Shown: positions 17,867-26,572 of the stretch, in pieces
Numbering within the stretch: the first letter of the stretch is position 1
How the letters are laid out: each line of letters opens with the position of its first letter
NCBI RefSeq assembly: GCF_015693305.1
Contig: NZ_CP065138.1
Location: 806,001 to 870,000 of the forward strand
DNA length: 64,000 bases
DNA from: Sphingobium sp. Cam5-1
GTDB taxonomy: Bacteria > Pseudomonadota > Alphaproteobacteria > Sphingomonadales > Sphingomonadaceae
Direction of reading: 5' to 3'
The notes under the pieces: model-generated
What the model was told of the DNA's origin: nothing
What the model saw: the letters and a program-made list of their open reading frames with translations, nothing else
Database searches by the model: none
Translations under genes and position numbers: made by a program

Positions 17867-19185
17867 TCGCCTCCGCCGCGCTCGGCCCGCAGCTTGTCCC
17901 AATAGGCCATGCGCTCGGCTATCCGCGCCTCAAACCCGCGATCGGTCGGCGCGAAGAAGGTCTGCGGCTCCATCTCCTCGGGCCAGTAATTGTCGCCGGA
18001 AAAGCCCTCAGCGCTGTTATGATCATATTGATAGCCCTTGCCATAGCCGATGGTCTTCATCAGCTGGGTAGGGGCGTTCAGGATATTCTTCGGCGGCATC
18101 AGCGACCCGGTATCCCGCGCCGACTTCCACGCCGCCTTCATCGCCGCATAGGCCGCATTCGATTTCGGAGCCGTCGCGCAATAGAGGCACGCCTGCACGA
18201 TCGCGAGTTCTCCCTCCGGACTTCCCAAAAAGTCATAGCTGTCCTTGGCCGCAAGGCACTGCACCAATGCCTGAGGGTCCGCCAAGCCAATATCCTCGCT
18301 CGCGAACCGCACCAGCCGCCGCAGCACATAAAGCGGCTGCTCCCCCGCCGTCAGCATCCGCGCCAGATAATAGAGCGCCGCCTGCGGGTCCGATCCGCGC
18401 AGCGCCTTGTGCAGCGCCGAGATCAGGTTGTAATGCCCCTCCCGATCCTTGTCATAGACCGCCATGCGCCGATGCAGCAGCGCGGACAGCCCAGCCGGAT
18501 CAAGCGGCTCCCCAATATCGATCGAATACAACGTCTCGACCTGATTGAGCAGGAACCGCCCATCGCCATCCGCACTCGCCAGCAACGCGTCCCGTGCGGC
18601 CGCCGTTAGCGGCAAAGGTCGCTGCGTGATCCCCTCCGCCCGCTCCAGCAACAGCTCCAGCGCGGCCGCATCCAGCCGATGCAGGATCAGCACCTGCGCT
18701 CGCGACATCAACGCCGCGTTCAATTCGAAACTGGGATTCTCCGTGGTCGCCCCCACCAGCGTCACGGTCCCATCCTCGACAAAGGGCAGGAAACTGTCCT
18801 GCTGCGCCCGGTTGAAGCGGTGGATCTCGTCCACGAACAACAAAGTCTTGTCCCCGCGCCGCGCATGCTCCTTAGCCGCCGCAAAGACCTTCTTGAGGTC
18901 GGCCACGCCCGAAAACACTGCGGAGATCGGCTCGAACCGCATATCCACCGCGTCGGCCAGCAGCCGCGCGATCGTCGTCTTGCCCGTACCCGGAGGTCCC
19001 CACAGGATGATGGACGAAAGCCGCCCAGCCGCCACCATTCGCCCGATCGCGCCTTCCGGCCCGGTCAGATGCTCCTGCCCCACGACATCGGCCAAAGTAC
19101 GCGGCCGCAGGCGGTCGGCCAGCGGCGCATTCTCCCCGGCGTCACCGGGCTCGTTCACGGCATCGGAAGCAAAAAGATCAGCCAT
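17863..19185 (-). CDS. rarA: Replication-associated recombination protein A (AAA+ ATPase)
   Basis: Clamp-loader-like AAA+ ATPase (MgsA/RarA/WRNIP1 family) acting at stalled replication forks. 440 residues. Walker A GPPGTGKT is at 63-70, Walker B LLFVDEIHRFN near 116-126, sensor segment GATTENPSFELN, and the C-terminal tetramerisation region carries NAPTQLMKTIGYGKGYQYDH, diagnostic for this family. It is followed by the overlapping unknown gene. Confidence 0.95.
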   Translation of the reverse strand: MADLFASDAVNEPGDAGENAPLADRLRPRTLADVVGQEHLTGPEGAIGRMVAAGRLSSIILWGPPGTGKTTIARLLADAVDMRFEPISAVFSGVADLKKVFAAAKEHARRGDKTLLFVDEIHRFNRAQQDSFLPFVEDGTVTLVGATTENPSFELNAALMSRAQVLILHRLDAAALELLLERAEGITQRPLPLTAAARDALLASADGDGRFLLNQVETLYSIDIGEPLDPAGLSALLHRRMAVYDKDREGHYNLISALHKALRGSDPQAALYYLARMLTAGEQPLYVLRRLVRFASEDIGLADPQALVQCLAAKDSYDFLGSPEGELAIVQACLYCATAPKSNAAYAAMKAAWKSARDTGSLMPPKNILNAPTQLMKTIGYGKGYQYDHNSAEGFSGDNYWPEEMEPQTFFAPTDRGFEARIAERMAYWDKLRAERGGGE

Positions 19186-19212
19186 TACCCCGATATAGGG
19201 AAAGTGCGCGAT

Positions 19213-20391
19213 TTAAGGAACCGGGCTGGAGGGCAACCGCGCGCCCTGCATCCGCTGGCGGATCACCCGGACATAGGTATCGACCAGCGCCTGGTTCACC
19301 TGATCCCACCCATATCGCTCCGCCTCCGCCATCGCGGCTGCCCCGGCATCGGCCCGCGCGTCGGGATTTGTGCAATAGCTCGCCAACGCATCGGCAAAGG
19401 CCCCGATCGCCCCCGGACGGATCAGGCGGCCAGTAACGCCCTCGGTAACCAGGCTTTCGCTACCCGTCGCCCGCGCCGCCACCGTGGGAAGGGCGCAAGC
19501 CATCGCCTCCAGCGTCACATTGCCGAACGTCTCGGTGATCGATGGATTGAACAGCATGTCCATGCTGGCGACCGCCCGGCCAAGCTCATCACCCTTCTGA
19601 AACCCGGTGAAAACAGCGTCCGGCAGCCGGTTCTGGAACCACTCCCGCGCCGGGCCTTCGCCGATGATCAGCACCTTGTGCCGCACATGACGCATCTTCA
19701 GCTGGTCGATCGCATCGGAAAAGACGTCCAGCCCCTTTTCCATCACCAGACGACCGATGAATCCGATCACCGGCTCATCATTTTCGATCCCCAGCGATTG
19801 CCGCCACGCCATGTCGCGACGTCCCGGATTGAAGATGTCCCGGTCAATCCCCCGCGTCCAGATGCCGACATCATAGCTCATGCGCTGTTCGCGCAGCAGC
19901 TGCGCCATGGACTCCGAAGGAGCGACGATAGCATCGCAACGCCGATAAAATCGCCGCAGCATCGATTCGATCACAGGTTCCAGAAAGGCCAGCCCATAAT
20001 AGCGCGGATAGGTCTCAAATCGCGTATGGACCGAGGCCACCGCCGGAAGCCCGCTGTTCCTCGCCCATGTCACCGCCCGGTGCCCCAATGGATCAGGACT
20101 CGATACATGCACCAGATTGGGCCGAAACCGCTTCAGGTCGCGCCGGACATGCCCCGACATGCGATAGGGTACGCGATATTCCTTCCGCCCCGGTATCGCC
20201 AGGGAAGGCGCGCTCACCAGATCGCCGGTCGGCTCGAACGCGGGTGTCGCAACGGTCGGCGAATAGATGCGCACGGCCGCACCCTGACGCAGCAAATAGC
20301 CCACAAAGCGGTTGAGCGCCTGGTTCGCGCCATCACGCACATAATTGTAATTGCCGCTGAAGAGCGCGACGCGAAGGCCAGTAACGTCCAT
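19213..20391 (-). CDS. Glycosyltransferase family 4 (GT-B)
   Basis: 392-residue GT-B glycosyltransferase, similar to the mannosyl/glucosyltransferases that act on diacylglycerol or phosphatidylinositol-type acceptors. The N-terminal domain begins LRVALFSGNYNYVRDGANQAL; the C-terminal nucleotide-sugar domain has GFIGRLVMEKGLDVF and the E-x7-E motif region PSITETFGNVTLEAMA. The start at 20391 (MDVTGLRV) was chosen; in-frame ATGs at 20463 and 20469 give a longer protein. The acceptor is unknown. Confidence 0.85.
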   Translation of the reverse strand: MDVTGLRVALFSGNYNYVRDGANQALNRFVGYLLRQGAAVRIYSPTVATPAFEPTGDLVSAPSLAIPGRKEYRVPYRMSGHVRRDLKRFRPNLVHVSSPDPLGHRAVTWARNSGLPAVASVHTRFETYPRYYGLAFLEPVIESMLRRFYRRCDAIVAPSESMAQLLREQRMSYDVGIWTRGIDRDIFNPGRRDMAWRQSLGIENDEPVIGFIGRLVMEKGLDVFSDAIDQLKMRHVRHKVLIIGEGPAREWFQNRLPDAVFTGFQKGDELGRAVASMDMLFNPSITETFGNVTLEAMACALPTVAARATGSESLVTEGVTGRLIRPGAIGAFADALASYCTNPDARADAGAAAMAEAERYGWDQVNQALVDTYVRVIRQRMQGARLPSSPVP

Positions 20392-20511
20392 CCGCCGCGC
20401 CTTAACCCAGCCAAACGAAAAACCCAAGGGAACCGCATCCGCAACCGGGATTTTTGTCGTCATCACCATATCGAACCGCCGCAATGCTGTCGCGGCAGGA
20501 GAAGGATTAAG

Positions 20512-20730
20512 ATGTCCGAAGCTTTCCGCAGGGGTATGCGCGTCAAGTGGAATTGGGGGCAGGGCGTAGGCCGTGGGCGCGTGGCCGAACGGTTCGACCG
20601 CCATGTTGAAAAGACGATCGAGGGCGCGCTGATCCGCCGCAATGGAACGGCAAAGAACCCCGCCTATCTCGTCCAGACCGACAGCGGCAGTGAAGTATTG
20701 AAACTGGCGTCGGAACTAAGCCGCGCCTGA
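20512..20730 (+). CDS. DUF2945 / HVA1-type small protein
   Basis: 72 residues. VKWNWGQGVGRGRVAERF...KTIEGALIRRNGTAKNPAYLVQTDSGSEVLKLASEL fits the small SH3/Tudor-like DUF2945 (hypervirulence-associated protein 1) family. It starts at ATG 20512 behind the strong ribosome-binding site AGGAGAAGGA. It is divergent from the glycosyltransferase. The biochemical role is unknown. Confidence 0.85.
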   Translation: MSEAFRRGMRVKWNWGQGVGRGRVAERFDRHVEKTIEGALIRRNGTAKNPAYLVQTDSGSEVLKLASELSRA

Positions 20731-20772
20731 CCCCCTCTCGCCAATTTTCCGCGCCGCTGCCATAGGGGCGGA

Positions 20773-21423
20773 ATGGCTGAACATCTTACCATCGAGGCAT
20801 TGCTGACCGGCACGCCCATGCCCTTCCGCGACGGTGACTATAGCGCCATCGCGAAACGGCCTATGGACGGCGTCGTCCGGATCGGATGGCAGGGGTTTGA
20901 AGGGGATGCTGTCGCCGACCCTGTCCACCATGGGGGTTGGGATAAGGCAATCCACCTCTACCCACAGGATCATTACAGCTGGTGGCGCGAACGAAAGCCC
21001 GACCACCCACTGCTTCAGTCCCCCGGCGCTTTCGGCGAAAACATTGCCTCGCTGGGCATGACGGAGGAGGAAATCTGCCTCGGCGACCGCTTCTCCCTCG
21101 GCAGCGCGCTGGTAGAGGTCAGCCATGGACGCCAACCCTGCTGGAAGCTCGACCACCGCTTCGGTTCACGCGACATATTGGCCACCATCGTGAAGACCGG
21201 CCGCGCGGGCCTCTATTTCCGCGTATTGCGCGAAGGGGAGGCGGAAGCGAAAGGGCGCATGGAACTACTCGACCGTCCTTTGCCTGAATGGCCCATAGCG
21301 CGCGTCTTTCGCCTGCTGATCGGCGGGCGGCACAAGGTTGAACCGGAAGCCGTCCGGGCACTGGCAAATATGCCCGTCCTGGCCGAGGTCTGGCGCGATC
21401 GAGCCCGCAATCTGGTTGAGTAG
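20773..21423 (+). CDS. MOSC domain protein (YiiM-like)
   Basis: 216 residues. HHGGWDKAIHLYP and GENIASLGMTEEEICLGDRF are MOSC hallmarks, and the conserved cysteine is in GRQPCWKLDHRFG. MOSC proteins handle molybdenum cofactor sulfur chemistry; YiiM-type proteins reduce N-hydroxylated bases such as 6-hydroxyaminopurine. The gene follows DUF2945 by 42 bp on the same strand. Confidence 0.88.
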   Translation: MAEHLTIEALLTGTPMPFRDGDYSAIAKRPMDGVVRIGWQGFEGDAVADPVHHGGWDKAIHLYPQDHYSWWRERKPDHPLLQSPGAFGENIASLGMTEEEICLGDRFSLGSALVEVSHGRQPCWKLDHRFGSRDILATIVKTGRAGLYFRVLREGEAEAKGRMELLDRPLPEWPIARVFRLLIGGRHKVEPEAVRALANMPVLAEVWRDRARNLVE

Positions 21424-21450
21424 TGTTTCACATCCGTACGCCACTTTAAC

Positions 21451-21540
21451 GCGTCACGCCGGACTTGTTCCGGGGTCCCGCTTCTTTCTGACGCTGAATA
21501 GGTAGCGGGACCCCGGGGTCGAGCCCGGGGTGTCGGAAAA
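21451..21540. repeat. Palindromic repeat, GGACTTGTTCCGGGGTCCCG family
   Basis: An inverted arrangement in which GGGGTCCCGCT near 21472-21482 pairs with AGCGGGACCCC near 21504-21514, and each outer arm carries its own CCGGACTTGTTCCGG or CCCCGGGGTCGAGCCCGGGG hairpin. It lies between the MOSC gene and rnr. Different sequence from the other repeat families in the window. Confidence 0.75.
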
Positions 21541-21651
21541 GAAGCCTTAATGCGGATGCCTTTCTGTAAGACGATCACCCTCTGACCGTTCAGGCTGCCA
21601 AATTCACCCCGCCATCTGGTACGCTGCCCGGGCCTTCCCTATAGCTGATCC

Positions 21652-24003
21652 ATGGCATCGACCCGAAAGCAGAAGAAACCCGAAAAAGTCCGGCCCGCCG
21701 GCTTCCCCACTCGCGATCAGGTGATGGAATTCGTCACCTCATCCGATCAACCCGCAGGCAAGCGGGAAATCGCCAAAGCCTTCGGCCTCAAGGGGCAGGA
21801 AAAGATCGCGCTGAAAGCGCTGCTGAAGGACATGGCCGACGAAGGGCTGCTCGACATTGGCCCCGCGCGCGCCTTCCACAAAATGGGCGGCGTGCCAAAG
21901 GTCACCGTCCTCCGCATCGTCGATGTCGACGGCACCACCCTCATCGCCACGCCGGAACGGTGGGAGGCCGAAGGCCAGCCCGCACCCCGCCTGCGCGTAA
22001 TGGAACGCGGCAAGCGAGGTGCGCTGACCATCGGCGACCGCATCCTCGCCCGCACGGAAGAGGCTGGGCGCGGCTGGGTCGCCCATCCGATGAAAAAGCT
22101 CGCCAAGGCGGCCGAGGAACTGCTTGGCGTGGTGGAAGCGGGGGAGGGCGGCAAGCTGTGGCTACGCCCAGTCGACAAGCGCATCCGCAAGGACACACCG
22201 ATCAGCGATGTGGGCAGCGCCAATCCCGGCGACCTGGTCCTGGCCGAGCCCGTAGGCCGCCCGCCGCGCATCAGCGCCCGCGTGACCGATATATTGGGCG
22301 ACCCCTTTGCCCCCCGCAGCTTCAGCCTCATCGCGATCCACAAATATGGCATCCCGCATGTCTTCCCCGAACGGGTGGAGGATGAGGCCCTCGCCGCCTC
22401 CGGCATCGCCCTGCATGAGGACAAGCGCGAGGATCTGCGCCATCTGCCCATCGTCGCGATCGACCCCGTCGATGCGCGCGACCATGACGACGCCGTCTGG
22501 GCCACGCCTGACGAAGACCCCGCCAATCCCGGCGGCTACCGCGCCATCGTCGCCATCGCCGACGTCAGCTACTATGTCCGCCCCGGCAGCGCGCTCGACA
22601 AGGAAGCCCGCAAGCGCGGCAACAGCGTCTATTTCCCTGACCTGGTCGTCCCCATGCTACCGCACCAGCTATCGTCGGACATGTGCTCGCTGCGCGCCGG
22701 GCAGGATCGCGCAGCCATGGCCTGCCACCTAACCATCGACGCATCCGGCAAGGTAACCGCCTGGCGCTTCACCCGCGCCATAATCCGCGTAGCCGCCGTC
22801 CTCGCCTACGAAGACGCGCAAGCCGCAATCGACGGCGCATCTCCCCTCCCGCAGGCGGGAGGGGCCGGGGGTGGGCAAGGCGAAACCTCTCCAAATCAGC
22901 CGGACCTCCTCGAAACCGCCCTAAAACCCCTCTGGGCCTGCTGGAACCTCCTCCGCAAGGCCCGCGACAAGCGCGGCCCGCTAGCCCTCGACCTCCCCGA
23001 ACGCCGGGTCGTCCTCGACGAGCATGGCAAGATCGTCAGCGTAGCCGTGCGCGAACGCCTCGACGCGCACATGCTGATCGAAGACTATATGATCGCCGCC
23101 AATGTCGCCGCCGCCAAGGCGCTCGAAGGCAAAAAGGCCCCTGTCATGTACCGCGTCCACGAACCGCCCAGCCGTGACAAGCTGGTCGCGCTCAAGGACT
23201 ATCTCGCGACCTTCGACATCGACTTCGCGCTGGGGCAGGTCATCAAGCCCTCCACCTTCAACCGGCTGATCGACCGCATCGGCGAGGCGGAGGAAAAGCC
23301 GCAGATCATGGAGCAGATCCTGCGCAGCCAGACCCAGGCCTATTACAGCCCCGCGAACATGGGCCATTTCGGCCTGGCACTCGGCTCTTATGCGCATTTT
23401 ACCTCACCCATCCGCCGCTACGCCGACTTGCTGATCCACCGCGCGCTCGTCGGCGGCTACAAGCTTGAACTTCCCGCGCCCAAGGGTGGCGCGCTGCCGG
23501 ACCGCACCTCGCTCAGCGCCGACGATCATGAAAATATGGGCCGCGTCGGCGAGATGATCAGCCAGCATGAACGCCGCGCGATGGAGGCGGAGCGGGAGAC
23601 GATCGACCGCTATGTCGCGGCCTTTCTCGCTGCTCATGTTGGCGAAATGGTCAACGCGCGCATCACGGGCGTGCAAAATTTCGGCTTCTTCGCGACTGTT
23701 GAAGGACTCGGTGGCGACGGCCTCGTCCCCGTCTCAACCATGGGTGACGAACGCTTCTTCTTCGACGAAGCAGGCCGTGCGCTGGAAGGCGTCGAGAGCG
23801 GCGACCGCTACACCGTCGGCCAACATCTCCAGCTACGCCTTGCTGAAGCCGACCCAATAAACGGCTCCCTCCGCTTCGAACTCCCCGACGCCCCGCCGCA
23901 GCGGCCGAGCTTCAAGAAGGACAGGACACGTCCCGGCGCGAAACGCGGCCGCCCCGCGAACATCCGGCACATGGGCGCAAAACGCGGCAAGCACCGCCGC
24001 TGA
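21652..24003 (+). CDS. rnr: Ribonuclease R
   Basis: Processive 3'-5' exoribonuclease, 783 residues. An N-terminal helix-turn-helix/cold-shock part is followed by the RNB catalytic domain with the acidic metal site DPVDARDHDDAVW near residues 270-282, an S1 domain from about residue 655 (NARITGVQNFGFFATVEG) and a basic C-terminal tail (KRGRPANIRHMGAKRGKHRR). Residues ~397-413 (ASPLPQAGGAGGGQGETS) are encoded by an inserted palindromic repeat inside the RNB domain that keeps the frame open. Confidence 0.95.
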   Translation: MASTRKQKKPEKVRPAGFPTRDQVMEFVTSSDQPAGKREIAKAFGLKGQEKIALKALLKDMADEGLLDIGPARAFHKMGGVPKVTVLRIVDVDGTTLIATPERWEAEGQPAPRLRVMERGKRGALTIGDRILARTEEAGRGWVAHPMKKLAKAAEELLGVVEAGEGGKLWLRPVDKRIRKDTPISDVGSANPGDLVLAEPVGRPPRISARVTDILGDPFAPRSFSLIAIHKYGIPHVFPERVEDEALAASGIALHEDKREDLRHLPIVAIDPVDARDHDDAVWATPDEDPANPGGYRAIVAIADVSYYVRPGSALDKEARKRGNSVYFPDLVVPMLPHQLSSDMCSLRAGQDRAAMACHLTIDASGKVTAWRFTRAIIRVAAVLAYEDAQAAIDGASPLPQAGGAGGGQGETSPNQPDLLETALKPLWACWNLLRKARDKRGPLALDLPERRVVLDEHGKIVSVAVRERLDAHMLIEDYMIAANVAAAKALEGKKAPVMYRVHEPPSRDKLVALKDYLATFDIDFALGQVIKPSTFNRLIDRIGEAEEKPQIMEQILRSQTQAYYSPANMGHFGLALGSYAHFTSPIRRYADLLIHRALVGGYKLELPAPKGGALPDRTSLSADDHENMGRVGEMISQHERRAMEAERETIDRYVAAFLAAHVGEMVNARITGVQNFGFFATVEGLGGDGLVPVSTMGDERFFFDEAGRALEGVESGDRYTVGQHLQLRLAEADPINGSLRFELPDAPPQRPSFKKDRTRPGAKRGRPANIRHMGAKRGKHRR
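22841..22882. repeat. Palindromic repeat inserted in frame in rnr
   Basis: CTCCCCTCCCGCAGGCGGGA plus GGGGCCGGGGGTGGGCAAGG: one unit of the CTCCCGC family also found at 9836-9935 and 59664-59797. It replaces no recognisable RNase R residues and adds about 14-17 residues. Confidence 0.85.
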
Positions 24004-24059
24004 GCCTGGCATCACGCCTCTTAACTGAACCATCACCGCGTTTTAACTGAACTACCTAA

Positions 24060-24156
24060 CCCCGTTCGGGCTGAGCCTGTCGAAGCTCTCTTCTTTCTAA
24101 AGAAGTAGAGCCGTTGGCTATCGCCGCCCTTCGGGTCGACAGGCTCAGCGCGAACG
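24060..24156. repeat. Palindromic repeat, CCGTTCGGGCTGAGCCTGTCG family
   Basis: The left arm CCCCGTTCGGGCTGAGCC... at 24060-24085 matches the perfect copy at 7534-7559. The right arm (about 24133-24156, GGGTCGACAGGCTCAGCG) is degenerate. An inner hairpin CTTCTTTCTAAAGAAG lies between the arms. It fills the spacer between rnr and the convergent stress-protein gene. Confidence 0.8.
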
Positions 24157-24206
24157 AAAATAGGAGGCGGCGCCAATTGAGAGCATGCAGGTCCAAGCCC
24201 CGATCT

Positions 24207-24662
24207 CTAACTCAACCGATCAATCGCCTCAGCACTTAACCCACCCGGAATAACCATGATAGGGCAGGGCAGCTTGCCCGCATCCGCCCCCGCAAAGTGC
24301 GACACCAGCGCGCCGGGATGCCCGCTCGCCGCCGCGCCCAGCACCAATGCCGCGACGTCGGGCATTTCGTCCAGCGTCTCGCGCACCACCGCCACCGCGT
24401 CCCCCTGCCGCACAGTGATGCTCGGGCGAATGCCGGACTCCTCGGTCAGCGTGCCCGCCGCGCTGGTGACGAGCGCCTCGGCCCGCTGCCGCGCCTCATC
24501 CTCCATCGTCGCCTGCACGCCGCCCCACTGTACGAACTCGGCTGGCGGCACGAGCGCGAGAATACGGATAGACCCCGCCGTCTTCGCCGCGCGCCGGGCC
24601 GCGAAACGCAGCGCGGTTTCGGCCTCCGGCGATTCGTCCACTACAACCAGATAAGTCCGCAT
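24207..24662 (-). CDS. Universal stress protein (UspA family)
   Basis: 151-residue single-domain Usp protein. It begins RTYLVVVDESPEAETALRFAARRA, and the C-terminal ATP-loop region reads LVLGAAASGHPGALVSHFAGADAGKLPCPIMVIPG, a variant of the G-x2-G-x9-G(S/T) loop. Cytoplasmic; the precise role is unknown. Monocistronic by position, with about 200 bp separating it from pdhC, which points the other way. Confidence 0.88.
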   Translation of the reverse strand: MRTYLVVVDESPEAETALRFAARRAAKTAGSIRILALVPPAEFVQWGGVQATMEDEARQRAEALVTSAAGTLTEESGIRPSITVRQGDAVAVVRETLDEMPDVAALVLGAAASGHPGALVSHFAGADAGKLPCPIMVIPGGLSAEAIDRLS

Positions 24663-24870
24663 AGCTGCCGCACCCCACGCCGAAATGGGCAGCTTGGTCT
24701 CCGGCTGCCTTTCTGTCTGAACCCATCTGGTAAATTATGAACCAGTCTGGTGAAATGTGGCGGATTATCGCCCAAGGCGCAAGCCACGCCCTTGACCCTC
24801 CCGCCCAAAGGGTCAAAACGGCCTCCAACGCTTACCCGCTCGCCCGGGAAAAGAAGAGAGGCCTTCACGC

Positions 24871-26151
24871 ATGAGCAAGAAAATCCAGATGCCCGCCTTG
24901 TCTCCCACGATGGAAGAGGGGACGCTGGCAAAATGGCTGGTGAAGGAAGGCGACACCGTGTCGTCGGGCGATCTGCTCGCCGAGATCGAGACGGACAAGG
25001 CTACGATGGAATTTGAGGCCGTGGACGAAGGCAAGATCGCCAAGATCCTCGTGTCCGAAGGCTCCGAAGGCGTGAAGGTGGGCACGGTCATCGCCATCAT
25101 CGCCGAAGAAGGCGAAGACCTCGCCCAGGCAGTCGAAGGCGACGCCGCTCCTGCCGCCAAGCCAGCCGCCGCCGCGCCCAAGGCCGATCCCGTGCCCGCC
25201 AAGGCAGAAGCTCCGGCGCAAAAAGCCGAGACTGCGCCCGCCCAATCCGGCGACCGCGTAAAGGCCAGCCCCCTCGCGCGCCGCATCGCCGAGGAAAAAG
25301 GCATCGACCTTGCAAATCTCTCCGGCACCGGCCCCAACGGTCGCATCGTAAAGGCCGATCTGGAAGGCGCTTCGGCCAAGGCTCCCACGGCCGCCCCGGC
25401 TCCGACCGCAGCAGCCCCGATCCCCGCGCCCACCGCAACCGCAGCCGCGCAGGACTTCGGCATCCCGCACGAAGTCATCAAGCTCAGCGGCATGCGCAAG
25501 ACCATCGCCCGCCGCCTGACCGAATCCAAGCAGCAGATCCCCCACATCTACCTCACCGTCGACATTCAGCTCGACAAGCTGCTGAAGCTGCGCACCGAAC
25601 TCAACGCCGGTCTTGCCAGCCGCAACGTCAAGCTGTCGGTCAACGACCTCCTCATCAAGGCACTCGGCGTCGCCCTCATCCAGGTGCCCGAATGCAACGT
25701 CCAGTTTGCAGGCGACCAGATGCTGCAATTCAGCCGCGCTGACATCTCCGTCGCGGTATCGATCCCCGGCGGCCTCATCACGCCGATCGTGACCGGCGCG
25801 GACAGCAAGGGCGTCGCCGCCATCTCGAACGAGATGAAGGACCTCGCCACCCGCGCCAAGGACGGCAAGCTTAAGCCTGAAGAATATCAGGGCGGCACCG
25901 CCTCGCTCTCCAACATGGGCATGTTCGGCATCAAGCAGTTCGAAGCCGTCATCAACCCGCCCCAGGCTATGATCATGGCGATCGGCGCGGGCGAAAAGCG
26001 TCCGTTCGTCGTCGATGACTCGCTCCAGATCGCGACCGTCATGTCGGCGACCGGCAGCTTCGACCACCGCGCCATCGACGGCGCGGACGGCGCCCGCCTG
26101 ATGCAGGTCTTCCGCGAACTGATCGAGAACCCCCTCGGTATGCTCGCCTGA
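24871..26151 (+). CDS. pdhC: Pyruvate dehydrogenase E2, dihydrolipoyllysine acetyltransferase
   Basis: Transfers acetyl groups from E1 to CoA via lipoate. 426 residues: one lipoyl domain (1-80) with lipoylated K43 in [11 protein letters not shown], an Ala/Pro-rich linker, a peripheral-subunit-binding domain (about 132-165, [15 protein letters not shown]) and the catalytic domain ending with the [15 protein letters not shown] active-site histidine near residue 399. The E1 genes pdhA/pdhB are not in the window. It is followed by a thioesterase gene (TGATG overlap) and lpdA. Confidence 0.95.
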   Translation: MSKKIQMPALSPTMEEGTLAKWLVKEGDTVSSGDLLAEIETDKATMEFEAVDEGKIAKILVSEGSEGVKVGTVIAIIAEEGEDLAQAVEGDAAPAAKPAAAAPKADPVPAKAEAPAQKAETAPAQSGDRVKASPLARRIAEEKGIDLANLSGTGPNGRIVKADLEGASAKAPTAAPAPTAAAPIPAPTATAAAQDFGIPHEVIKLSGMRKTIARRLTESKQQIPHIYLTVDIQLDKLLKLRTELNAGLASRNVKLSVNDLLIKALGVALIQVPECNVQFAGDQMLQFSRADISVAVSIPGGLITPIVTGADSKGVAAISNEMKDLATRAKDGKLKPEEYQGGTASLSNMGMFGIKQFEAVINPPQAMIMAIGAGEKRPFVVDDSLQIATVMSATGSFDHRAIDGADGARLMQVFRELIENPLGMLA

Positions 26152-26567
26152 TGCGCGCCGCCGACGAGCTGCCGCCGGAGGAAAGCCCGGCGGTACGCGT
26201 CATAGCTATGCCCGCCGACACCAATCCCTATGGGGATATTTTCGGCGGCTGGCTGATGAGCCTCATGGACTCGGCGGCAGGCTCCGTCGCCGCCCGCCAT
26301 AGCAAGGGCCGCGCCGTGACCATCGCGGTCGAAGGCATGACCTTCCTCCGCCCGGTCGTCGTCGGTGACGAGGTATCGGTCTTCGCCAAGCTCGCCTCTG
26401 TTGGCCGTACATCGATGAAGATCGATGTCGAAGCATGGCGCCGCACCCGCCATGACGATCGCTCCTACCGCGTGACCCGTGCCACCTTCACCTTCGTGGC
26501 GATCGGTGAAGATCGCCAGCCCCGCACCGTCCCGCCCATGACGGCGGCTTCAGACAAGAGAGACTGA
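26151..26567 (+). CDS. Acyl-CoA thioesterase, hotdog fold (YciA-like)
   Basis: 138 residues. PADTNPYGDIFGGWLMSLMDSAAGSVAARHS matches the YciA/BACH active-site helix region (N-x-x-G-D-I-F-G-G-W-L-M), and EGMTFLRPVVVGDEVSVFA follows as in the family. It hydrolyses acyl-CoA esters in the cytoplasm. The ATG overlaps the pdhC stop by one base, and lpdA begins 6 bp after its stop, so it sits within the pyruvate dehydrogenase operon, perhaps to relieve acetyl-CoA or acyl-CoA build-up (inference). Confidence 0.9.
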   Translation: MRAADELPPEESPAVRVIAMPADTNPYGDIFGGWLMSLMDSAAGSVAARHSKGRAVTIAVEGMTFLRPVVVGDEVSVFAKLASVGRTSMKIDVEAWRRTRHDDRSYRVTRATFTFVAIGEDRQPRTVPPMTAASDKRD

Positions 26568-26572
26568 AATCC

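Noticed and set aside
18679..20730. A 683-codon plus-strand open frame across rarA and the glycosyltransferase
   Set aside because: Only its last 72 codons (20512-20730) are a real gene (DUF2945) with its own ribosome-binding site; the rest is antisense to rarA and the glycosyltransferase.
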